From Phycisphaerales bacterium (GTDB lineage: Bacteria; Planctomycetota; Phycisphaerae; Phycisphaerales; UBA1924): DNA of 64,000 nt. The stretch covers positions 50,814 through 114,813 of the forward strand of contig JADZER010000013.1 in NCBI GenBank assembly GCA_020850415.1, given 5' to 3'. Below, piece by piece: positions 57,373 to 64,000 of this stretch. Numbering within the stretch: position 1 is the first letter of the stretch; each line of letters starts with the position of its first letter. A program made the translations under genes and the position numbers. The notes below the pieces were generated by a model. That model saw nothing but the letters and a program-made list of their open reading frames with translations, searched no databases and was not told the DNA's origin.

Positions 57373-58473
57373 CTACCCCTCCCCCAGCACCCGGTCGCAC
57401 ACCGCCATCGCCGCCCCGTCCGATTCCGCCACACGCGCAAGGTCCGGGAGCCACCCGCCCGGAGCCGCATACCGCGCCAGGTCCGGGAACGGCCCGTGAC
57501 GCACCGGCATGTTGTGCGAGTCGCTCGCCGCCAGAATCTCCTCCGCCGGGCCCGCAAGCAGGAACTCCATCAGCCGCTTGGCCTGCTCGGGGTTCGGCCC
57601 GCCACGCACCCGCGCCGCCGTGTTCGGCATCAGCATCGGCCCCAGGCTCGGCGGCACACCGCCGGCCCCGGCCCCGTCGTCCGCCTCGTACACCGCCGCC
57701 ACCGGCCACCCGTTCCGCTGCGCCGCCCACACATCGTCCGTGTCCGTCAGCCCCACATCGATCTCCGCCTCCGCGATCGCCCGCACCACCGTCGAGTTCC
57801 CGTCAAAGACCCGCAGCCCGTTCCCGACCATCGCCCGCAGCCACGACTCCAGCACCGCCTCCCCGTGCACCGCCGCGATCGCCGACATGTGCCCGCGCGT
57901 CGTCCCGAACCGGGTCCGCGCGATCCCCACACGCCCCCTGAACCGCGCGTCCGTCAGCTCCGACAGCCGACGCGCCGTCTCCCCCTCCGGGTACCGGCCC
58001 TCGCGCACCCCCAGCACCCTGGCCCGCGCCGCGAACCCGAACCACACCCCGTCCGGCGAATCCACCGACCCCGCCAGGCGCGGATCGACCACCGGCCCCG
58101 GCTCGATCCCCGCCGGCTCAAACAGCCCCATCCCCGCCAGCCGGATCGTCCCGAACGGCTCGCTCGACCACCACACATCCGCGACCGGCCTCTCGCGCTC
58201 GCTGATCAGCCGCTCGAGCAGCCCGGTCGTCTTGGTCGCCTCGGTGTCGCCCAGCGTGCGCACGGTGATCCCGCTGTCCCGCTCGAACGCCGCAACGACC
58301 TCGCGCAGCACGAAGTCATCCGCCGAGCTGTACAGCACGACCTCGCCGGCCGCCGACGCGCGCCGCGCGCAGCCCGCCAGACCACCCACGAGCCCCGCCG
58401 CCCCCGCCGCGATGACACCGACCGCCTCGCGCCGGCCCAGCCCGCGCGCCACGCCCGCCCGTTGCATGCTCAT
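57373..58473 (-). CDS. Tat-type lipoprotein, ABC solute-binding family (iron/spermidine-like)
   Basis: The product has 366 residues. The N-terminus has GRREAVG (twin arginine), a hydrophobic stretch and the lipobox LAGC at Cys35, so Tat export and lipidation are likely. The mature part is an extracellular solute-binding protein type 1/Fe3+ family: EVVLYSSADDFVLREVVAAF, VADVWWSSEPFGTIRLA, DVGLTDTDDVWAAQRNG and PNPEQAKRLMEFLLAG. No permease or ATPase gene adjoins it, so its transporter partner is elsewhere. It lies 3 nt after the coiled-coil membrane protein stop, in one transcript with it. Confidence 0.87.
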   Translation of the reverse strand: MSMQRAGVARGLGRREAVGVIAAGAAGLVGGLAGCARRASAAGEVVLYSSADDFVLREVVAAFERDSGITVRTLGDTEATKTTGLLERLISERERPVADVWWSSEPFGTIRLAGMGLFEPAGIEPGPVVDPRLAGSVDSPDGVWFGFAARARVLGVREGRYPEGETARRLSELTDARFRGRVGIARTRFGTTRGHMSAIAAVHGEAVLESWLRAMVGNGLRVFDGNSTVVRAIAEAEIDVGLTDTDDVWAAQRNGWPVAAVYEADDGAGAGGVPPSLGPMLMPNTAARVRGGPNPEQAKRLMEFLLAGPAEEILAASDSHNMPVRHGPFPDLARYAAPGGWLPDLARVAESDGAAMAVCDRVLGEG

Positions 58474-58476
58474 GCC

Positions 58477-60336
58477 TCACCCGCCGCCGGACCCGCCCGA
58501 GCCGCCCGAGTCGCCGCCCCCGGACTCACCACCCGACCCGCCGCCGGCGTCGCCCCCGGACCCCCCGGAGTCCTTCGCCTGCTCGGTCTTCACCCGCTCC
58601 TCCAGCCGGCCGTAGTAGTGCTTCACCGCCGCCCGGAACTGCGGGTCGACATTCATATTCAGGATCTCTTCGTTGGCCTGCTCGCCGGCGACCTCGATCG
58701 CCGCGCCGAACTCCGCCGCCGCCTCGCCCTTGATCTGCTCCCCGAACACATAGGTCGAGCCGATGATCGCGCCGCCCTTGTTGTCCACCTTCGCCTGCTC
58801 GCGCTTGAGCATGAAGTCCGCCGCCTGCGAGTCCGGCCCCTCGCCGTTGCCCCGGCCCGGCCCGCCCGAGCCCGCGCCCTGCGACATCGAGCTGCCGGCC
58901 TGCCACTGCCCGGTCATCCCCGGGCCCTGGCCCGAGCACTGCCCCCACCCCTGCCCGCCCATGCACTCGCCCAGCTTGGCCATCTGGCTCTGGCACTGAC
59001 CCATCGCGTCCGACGCGGTCTGCATCTGCGACTGCATCATCTCCATCGCCGTCAGCTGACCGTTCATCGAGTCCATCCCCTGCTGGCCCGGCTGCCCGTT
59101 CTGCGACATGCCCGACGCCATCTGGCTCATCGCCTGGCCCATCCCCTGGCACTGGCTGCTCGCCTGCTGCATCGCCTGCGCCGCCTGCTGCAGCTGCTGC
59201 AGCTGCTGCTTCTGCTCCGGCGTCAGGTTCTGCGACTGCTGGAGCGCCTGCTGCATCCCCTGCGCGCTCGCCGCGGCCTGCTTGGCCTGCTCCGGCGTCA
59301 TCCCCGCCTGCTGCAGCATCTGCTGCAAAGAGTCCTGCTGCTGCGCAAGCTGCTGCAGCTGCTCACCCATGCTCTCCATCTGCTTGGCGAGCTGCTCCTT
59401 CTGCTCCTGGCTCAGCTCACCCGACGCCAGCTTCTCCGCCACCTTCTCGAGCTCCTGGCGCGCCTTGTCGAAATTCCCGCGGCTCAGCTCGCGCGAGAAC
59501 TCCGTCAGCTCGCCCTGCCCCGGCGTCGTCAGCCGACGCATCATGTCCTTCATCGCCTCGAGCTGCTTGGCCTCATCCCCCGCCAGCTTCTTCTGCAGCT
59601 GGTCCGACAGGTTCGTCAGCTGACGCATGCTCTCCTTGCGGATCTCCTCGGGCGTCTTGGGCTTGGCCAGGTCCGCCTCCAGCTCGGGGTCGGGCTTCTC
59701 GCCCTCCGGCGCCAGCCCGGCCTTCTGCATGATCTCCCGCATCTTCTGCTCGGCCTCGCGCGCGTCCTGCTCGGCGATCTTGATCTCCTCACGAGCCTCC
59801 GCCGCCGCCCGAGCCTCCGCCTGCTTGCCCCGAAGATCCAGCGTCGGCATCAGGAAGAAAGTCAGGATCAGCAGCGCCGCCGCCGCCGTCGGCATCGGCC
59901 ACGCCCGCGGCCCCTCGATCGGGATCGCGTCCCGCACCACCACCCGACGCGCCTTCTCCTGCGCCGATTCCACCACCGCCCGCGACCACGCGTCCTGCTC
60001 CCGCTCCACGCACAGCGCCGTCGAGAGCGACTCCCGCAGCCCCGCCCGCTCGTCCACGATCCGCGCCACCGCCGACTCGCGCTGCCGCGCGATCAGCGCC
60101 CACACCACCCCGACAACCGCCGCCGCCCCCGCCGCCGCCAGCCCGACCTTCGCCAGCAACCCCAGCGCCGCCCCGGTCGTCCCGCTCGTCAGCCCGGCCC
60201 CCAGCACCCGGTCGGCCATCACGAACAGCACCAACCCGGCGATCGCCAGCGTCAGCGTCCACACCAGCCGCTCGATGATCCCCACCACCAACAGCCGCCT
60301 CGCCGCCGCCTGAAGCACCCGCCGGATGTCCTGCAT
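58477..60336 (-). CDS. Large glutamine-rich coiled-coil membrane protein
   Basis: The product has 619 residues. Three hydrophobic helices lie in the first 170 residues (about 24-44, 60-84, 150-167). Then come a charged coiled coil (AREEIKIAEQDAREAEQKMR) and a Gln/Met-rich region (about 310-480; QQLAQQQDSLQQMLQQAGM, LTPEQKQQLQQLQQAAQAMQ). The tail is glycine/serine-rich (GGSGGDAGGGSGG). This plan resembles DUF4175-like and other large planctomycete membrane proteins, with no assigned function. AAGGAG precedes the ATG. The low-complexity parts have biased composition but are intact. Confidence 0.8.
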   Translation of the reverse strand: MQDIRRVLQAAARRLLVVGIIERLVWTLTLAIAGLVLFVMADRVLGAGLTSGTTGAALGLLAKVGLAAAGAAAVVGVVWALIARQRESAVARIVDERAGLRESLSTALCVEREQDAWSRAVVESAQEKARRVVVRDAIPIEGPRAWPMPTAAAALLILTFFLMPTLDLRGKQAEARAAAEAREEIKIAEQDAREAEQKMREIMQKAGLAPEGEKPDPELEADLAKPKTPEEIRKESMRQLTNLSDQLQKKLAGDEAKQLEAMKDMMRRLTTPGQGELTEFSRELSRGNFDKARQELEKVAEKLASGELSQEQKEQLAKQMESMGEQLQQLAQQQDSLQQMLQQAGMTPEQAKQAAASAQGMQQALQQSQNLTPEQKQQLQQLQQAAQAMQQASSQCQGMGQAMSQMASGMSQNGQPGQQGMDSMNGQLTAMEMMQSQMQTASDAMGQCQSQMAKLGECMGGQGWGQCSGQGPGMTGQWQAGSSMSQGAGSGGPGRGNGEGPDSQAADFMLKREQAKVDNKGGAIIGSTYVFGEQIKGEAAAEFGAAIEVAGEQANEEILNMNVDPQFRAAVKHYYGRLEERVKTEQAKDSGGSGGDAGGGSGGESGGGDSGGSGGSGGG

Positions 60337-60523
60337 CGCCCGCTCCTTCTTTACCCGACCCGCTTCACCCGCCCCCGCGGGCGCACCATTCCCGTCCCTA
60401 TCCCCGGTACCCGACCAGCATACCTCGGTCAGACGCCCAGCCTACTCCCATTGTTCGCCCCAGCCCCCGCAAAGTTGCACCACCGTGTTTGGTCGCCATT
60501 CGGAGCACGCCTCTCTTGACCGC

Positions 60524-60556
60524 TCCCCTGCCCCCAGGGGGGGGAGGGCCGGCGAG
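60524..60556. repeat. GC-rich palindrome upstream of the O-antigen ligase gene
   Basis: CTCCCCTGCCCCCAGGGGGG continuing to GGGAGGGCC: an imperfect hairpin of the same CCCTCC/GGAGGG type as those flanking the DUF559 gene. It lies in the 275-bp divergent gap 60337-60611, in which I see nothing else but a TACCTT box at 60591-60596, 15 nt before the ligase ATG. Confidence 0.6.
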
Positions 60557-60611
60557 AGGACCCCTTCTTCCACCCCTCCTCCAAGGCTCGCTACCTTCCA
60601 CGAACAACCCC

Positions 60612-61961
60612 ATGCCCCGGACCGCCTTCCCATCCTTCTTCCGAGCCCCCTGGGTCACCAACCCCTGGGTCGACCAGGCCTTCGAACACCAGCGCCGTAT
60701 CGACCCCTTCGGCCACAAGGTCCACACCGCCCTCGCGGCCTTCGCCTGCCTCTGCCTCGCCGGCCCCACCAGCGCCGCCGAGCTCGGCGCCATCCCCCTC
60801 GTCGCCGCCTTCGCCATCCGCATGCACCGCCACTGGCGGACCTGGCCACGACTCTTCCTCCAGCCCCTCATGCTCGCCGTCCTCGCCTGGACGCTCCTCG
60901 CCCTGGCCAGCCGCCTTTGGACCCAGGGCTCACCCCACGCCTGGGCCACCGAGTTCGGCGTCGCCCGCTTCGGCATCATCCTCCTCGCCCTCTGGCCCGT
61001 CGCCGACCGGCGCTCGCTCCTCCTCGGCGCCCTCGCCGCCGGCTTCGCCCTCGCCCAGCTCTCCCAGCTCAGCCACGCCCTCGGCACCGCCCTCGATTGG
61101 CCCCTCCCCACCTGGAACCGACTCCCCGGGCGCAACAGCGGCTGGTGGGACCCCGTCGTCGGCGGCTCGCTCCTCACCGCCGCCCTCGGCCTCCACCTCC
61201 CCGCCGCCCTCTGGGGCAAGGGCCCCTGGCGCGCCCTCGGCATCGCCGGCGCCGCCGCCACCCTCCTGGGCATCCTCGCCACCGGCACCCGCGGCGCCTG
61301 GCTCGCCGGCGCGGCCCTCGTCGCCCTGGCCCTCCTCGCCGCCCTCCTCCGCCTCAAGCCCCGCCGCCGCATGCTCCGCGCCGCGGGCCTGCTCCTCGCC
61401 GTCCTCGCCCTCGGCGCCGCCCTCGCCTGGATCACCATCGGCGACCAGCTCGCCGCCCGCTACCGCGCCGGACGCGACGAGATCGCCGGCGCGATCGAGC
61501 ACAAGCAGTTCCAGTCTGACACCGGCGCCCGCATCCTCATGGCCTGGTGGGCCTGCGAGGCCCTCGCCGAGCACCCCGTCTCCGGCGTCGGCCTCGGCGG
61601 CTACGAGGCATGGACCCGCGCCCATGTCGCCGGGCAAGGCATCGACCCCGCCACCCGCAACCACCACGCCCACGCCCACAACGCCCTGCTCCAGACCGGC
61701 GCGACCCTCGGCGTCCCCGGCCTCCTCCTCGCCCTCGCCTTCATCGCCCTCGCCCTCACCGGCGCCGCCCGCCGCCAGCCCGGCGACGGCACCCCCGGCT
61801 ACGCCGACGGCCCCCTCTTCGCCCTCCTCGGCCTGCTCCTCGTCAGCGCGTTCGACAGCGTCCAGGTCAACTCGCAGACCTGCGAGCTGCTCGCGGTGCT
61901 GCTGCTCTTCGCGATGGGGAGGCGCCCGACGCCAGCGTGGTATCGCGAATCCGCACCATAG
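60612..61961 (+). CDS. O-antigen ligase/polymerase-family membrane protein (Wzy_C)
   Basis: The product has 449 residues with about ten hydrophobic helices. The Wzy_C/WaaL signature is the loop ILMAWWACEALAEHPVSGVG ahead of the periplasmic loop with NHHAHAHNALLQTGATLGVPG, whose His residues are typical of ligases. It attaches or polymerises undecaprenyl-linked glycan. It is 29 kb from the wzm/wzt locus, so joint function is inference. TACCTT stands 15 nt before the ATG, and no ribosome site is clear. The region upstream carries a GC-rich palindrome. Confidence 0.85.
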   Translation: MPRTAFPSFFRAPWVTNPWVDQAFEHQRRIDPFGHKVHTALAAFACLCLAGPTSAAELGAIPLVAAFAIRMHRHWRTWPRLFLQPLMLAVLAWTLLALASRLWTQGSPHAWATEFGVARFGIILLALWPVADRRSLLLGALAAGFALAQLSQLSHALGTALDWPLPTWNRLPGRNSGWWDPVVGGSLLTAALGLHLPAALWGKGPWRALGIAGAAATLLGILATGTRGAWLAGAALVALALLAALLRLKPRRRMLRAAGLLLAVLALGAALAWITIGDQLAARYRAGRDEIAGAIEHKQFQSDTGARILMAWWACEALAEHPVSGVGLGGYEAWTRAHVAGQGIDPATRNHHAHAHNALLQTGATLGVPGLLLALAFIALALTGAARRQPGDGTPGYADGPLFALLGLLLVSAFDSVQVNSQTCELLAVLLLFAMGRRPTPAWYRESAP

Positions 61962-61982
61962 GTCTCATATGTCCCATGCGAC

Positions 61983-62465
61983 CTATGGGCGCTCACCGCC
62001 CGACCCACCCCGCACCACACGAATCTCCACCGGCGTATACAGCCGCCCGTGATCCAACCCCGGGCACATCCCCTTCGCCCGCACCCAGTTGTCCCGAGAC
62101 CGCAGCATCTCCCGCCAGAACGGCCATGTTCTGCACTGCGCCGGCCGGTCCTCGTAGATCCCGCACACCGCTTTGCCCGGCACGCTCGACCGATCCAGAA
62201 ACACACAGTCAAACCCGCGCCCGCGCTCGACATCAATGATCGACCGCCCGCGGCTCGTCTCCTCCGTGAACTCCGCCAGGAACCGCTCGTACCCCATCCC
62301 CAACCGCCCCGCGATCGCCCGACCCTCCGCCTCCGTAAACAGCACATACCCCGGCGGGCCCGAGCAGCAGTTCCCGCACATCGTGCACCCGAACCGCAGC
62401 CCCACCTCCCCCGTGTCGGGGTCCGCCCGATCAAACCACTCGGCCGCCGGCGCGCCCCCGCTCAC
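61983..62465 (-). CDS. YkgJ-family cysteine-cluster protein
   Basis: The product has 160 residues. CTMCGNCCSGPPGYV near residue 27 is the YkgJ/UPF0153 cluster; further ligands are C87, C101 and C111, in CVFL, AVCGIYEDRPAQCRTWPFW. The family probably binds zinc or an iron-sulfur cluster; its role is unknown. The GTG start overlaps the phosphatase stop by 4 nt (GTGA), so the two are translationally coupled. The C-terminus is short and charged. Confidence 0.88.
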   Translation of the reverse strand: MSGGAPAAEWFDRADPDTGEVGLRFGCTMCGNCCSGPPGYVLFTEAEGRAIAGRLGMGYERFLAEFTEETSRGRSIIDVERGRGFDCVFLDRSSVPGKAVCGIYEDRPAQCRTWPFWREMLRSRDNWVRAKGMCPGLDHGRLYTPVEIRVVRGGSGGERP

Positions 62466-63748
62466 GACACCCGCCTGATCGCCACGATCGTCTGGTCGTC
62501 ATCCCGACCCAGCGACCCCGTGTGCCTGTACAACGCCTTGTGCACCGAGTCCACCGCGCACTCCGGGTCCCCCGAGCACGCCGCCAACGCCTCATCCAAC
62601 CCCCCGAGCCCGAACTGCTCCCGCGACCCGTTGAACGCCTCCGTGATCCCGTCCGTGTACAGCACCAAAGTATCCAGCAGACCCAGCACCACGCACCCCG
62701 TCTGGATCTCGTACTCGTCCAGAATCCCCAGCGGCAGCCCCGACGCCCCGTCCAACGCCACCAGCTCGCCCGTGTCCCCACGCTTCAGACGGGGCGGGTT
62801 GTGCCCCGCCCTCGCATACTCCATCCGCCCCGTCCCCGGGTCGTACACCCCGAAGAACGCCGTCACAAAGGTCGAGTCGATCCGACTCGCCGCCAGCCGA
62901 CCGTTCGCGTACCGCAGCACCGCGTCCGGGCTGAACTCCGGCCCCTCGTACCCGTGCAGTATCGCGTGCAGCATCGCCATCACCGTCGCCGCCGCCGCCC
63001 CGTGGCCCGACACATCCGCGATCAGCATCCCCCAGTGCCCGTCAGGCAGCCGGAAGAAGTCGTAGTAGTCCCCCCCCGCCTCGTCGCTCGTCAGGTAGCT
63101 TGTCGAGATCTTCAAGCCCGGGATCTTCGGGATCTCCCGCGGCAGCAGCGCCTGCTGCACCCGCGCCACCGCCTCCAGCTGCCCCGTCAGCCGCCGGTTC
63201 AGCTCGTCCGCCCGGTTCACCGCGATCAGGTTCCGCGTCGCCGTCCCCACCAGGTTCACCGTCAGAAAGTGGTCCGCCAGGTGCGCCGCCGTGTAGAAGC
63301 CCGGATCCCTGTGAAAGTAGATGTTCCAGTTGATCGCCTCGCCGTGGTCGTAGATCGGGCTCGCCATGCAGCTGCCCATCCCCGCGACCGAATCCCCCAG
63401 CGCGGGGTCGTCCCCCACCCGCAGATCTTGCACCAGCTGCGGCACGGCCCGCCCGATCAGCCCGCCGAGAAACCCGCCCCGGTGGGTCGGCATCGACGCC
63501 CAGTCCCGCCACGGGTTCGCCGGCTCGCCCACACGCTCACCCGGACGCATCGCCCGCGTCACCTTGTACTCCCCAGGCCCCAACCCGCGCTGCGACAGCG
63601 ACACCATGAAGTCCACCGGACGCACCTTCCAGAAGTGCTCCCCGAACCGCGCCAGCAGCGACACCGGGTCGCCCACCGTGCTCACATCGCGCAACAACTC
63701 CGTGAGGACCTGTAGGTCGTGAATATCCGCGGTCTCCACGCTGCGCAT
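62462..63748 (-). CDS. SpoIIE/PP2C-type serine phosphatase with GAF-like N-terminal domain
   Basis: The product has 428 residues. The N-terminal half (about 20-200) is a GAF-like sensor (LGDSVAGMGSCMASPIYDHG, NIYFHRDPGFYTAAHLADHF). A short helix (RRLTGQLEAVARVQQALLP) leads to the PP2C/SpoIIE domain: GGDYYDFFRLPDGHWG, IADVSGHGAAAATVMAMLH, YARAGHNPPRL and LVLYTDGITEAFN, with metal-binding Asp residues intact. Such RsbU-like enzymes dephosphorylate anti-anti-sigma factors in partner-switching. None is encoded here. The ATG at 63748 is 6 nt after TACCAT, without a ribosome site. It is coupled to the YkgJ-family gene. Confidence 0.92.
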   Translation of the reverse strand: MRSVETADIHDLQVLTELLRDVSTVGDPVSLLARFGEHFWKVRPVDFMVSLSQRGLGPGEYKVTRAMRPGERVGEPANPWRDWASMPTHRGGFLGGLIGRAVPQLVQDLRVGDDPALGDSVAGMGSCMASPIYDHGEAINWNIYFHRDPGFYTAAHLADHFLTVNLVGTATRNLIAVNRADELNRRLTGQLEAVARVQQALLPREIPKIPGLKISTSYLTSDEAGGDYYDFFRLPDGHWGMLIADVSGHGAAAATVMAMLHAILHGYEGPEFSPDAVLRYANGRLAASRIDSTFVTAFFGVYDPGTGRMEYARAGHNPPRLKRGDTGELVALDGASGLPLGILDEYEIQTGCVVLGLLDTLVLYTDGITEAFNGSREQFGLGGLDEALAACSGDPECAVDSVHKALYRHTGSLGRDDDQTIVAIRRVS

Positions 63749-63754
63749 AGACCC

Positions 63755-63760
63755 ATGGTA
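63755..63760 (-). promoter_or_regulatory. TACCAT -10 box, 6 nt before the phosphatase start
   Basis: On the minus strand TACCAT-GGGTCT-ATG, with no Shine-Dalgarno. The tandem repeat array begins just upstream, in the -35 region. Confidence 0.5.
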
Positions 63761-63764
63761 CCCG

Positions 63765-64000
63765 CCCGCCCGACGGGTGCCGTGGTCCGAGCGACGCCAG
63801 GAGCGAAGGCCACGCGGATCCAACCAGGGGTGCCACCACCAAGGGGTGCCGTGGTCTGAACGGAGCGCAGCGAAGTGAAGGCCACGCGCCACCACCAAGG
63901 GGTGCCGTGGTCTGAACGGAGCGCAGCGGAGTGAAGGCCACGCGCCTCCACCAAGGGGTGCCGTGGTCTGAACGGAGCGCAGCGGAGTGAAGGCCACGCG
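63765..64000. repeat. Tandem array of a 56-bp unit, running off the right edge
   Basis: The unit GGGGTGCCGTGGTCTGAACG, GAGCGCAGCG, AGTGAAGGCCACGCG plus a CCACCACCAA spacer occurs at least three times with exact 56-bp spacing (starts near 63841, 63897, 63953). A diverged copy precedes it. Each unit could fold through GTGGTCT/AGGCCAC. An inverted copy is at 3064-3106. No cas gene is visible. Confidence 0.9.

Noticed and set aside
63765..64000. Tandem repeats as a CRISPR array
   Set aside because: The units are contiguous 56-mers with almost no variable spacer, and there is no cas gene.

Overview
The window is about 70% GC and reads as a chromosome segment of a planctomycete, most likely of the Phycisphaerae/Phycisphaerales. 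The clearest marker is a secreted protein ending in a dockerin-like pair of calcium loops with a terminal Gly-Cys (47291-48160), a sorting type I know from that group. Supporting signs are a PEP-CTERM-like tail, a secreted sulfatase, a DUF5916-type protein, a glutamine-rich membrane coiled-coil protein and a KTTARK-repeat histone-H1-like protein. No rRNA or tRNA gene and no CRISPR array is visible.

Layout. 1-6.9 kb: a DUF115/nucleotidyltransferase-like protein cut by the left edge, membrane and secreted proteins, and the flagellar anti-sigma factor FlgM with a terminator. 7-13.4 kb: a sialidase-like protein, a small lipoprotein, a DUF559 endonuclease-like gene between palindromes, a sulfatase, a GH13 amylase and a lamin-tail-domain protein. 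13.4-20.2 kb: nuoE and nuoF, separated by unrelated genes, plus small proteins. 20.4-23.6 kb: cardiolipin synthase, and a double-HxlR regulator divergent from a glyoxalase-like gene over a palindromic operator. 23.6-35.5 kb: a surface-glycan locus, with an ABC exporter (Wzm/Wzt), glycosyltransferase, HAD protein, several methyltransferases and a sulfotransferase. 35.5-41.2 kb: leucyl aminopeptidase, HIT, PilZ, class II DAHP synthase, the H1-like protein and a lipoprotein. 41.2-46.9 kb: a short phage-morphogenesis cassette (portal, scaffold-like, SU10/DUF5309-like capsid, connector/tail proteins) with no terminase or integrase. 47-64 kb: the dockerin protein, a phosphohexomutase, small membrane proteins, a DUF5916-type protein, an M20 amidohydrolase, an HD-GYP protein, a solute-binding lipoprotein, an O-antigen ligase and a SpoIIE-type phosphatase.

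How the genes work together. In the glycan locus Wzt, a methyltransferase with a very long coiled coil, a WsaF-like glycosyltransferase, a HAD protein and a CmcI-like protein form one overlapping minus-strand operon divergent from wzm. This resembles an ABC-exported polysaccharide whose chain end is capped by methylation and whose length could be set by a coiled-coil ruler. The methyltransferases and sulfotransferase beyond wzm probably decorate the same polymer.

Two genome-scale patterns stand out. First, about a dozen genes have a TANNNT -10 box 5-8 nt before the start codon and no Shine-Dalgarno sequence, which suggests widespread leaderless transcription. Second, the window is dense in dispersed repeats: arms of short tandem repeats in inverted pairs, perfect hairpins around the DUF559 gene, and a palindrome inserted in frame in two unrelated genes. 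Repeat copies also lie between most phage-cassette genes and supply apparent signal-peptide sequence to at least one secreted enzyme.
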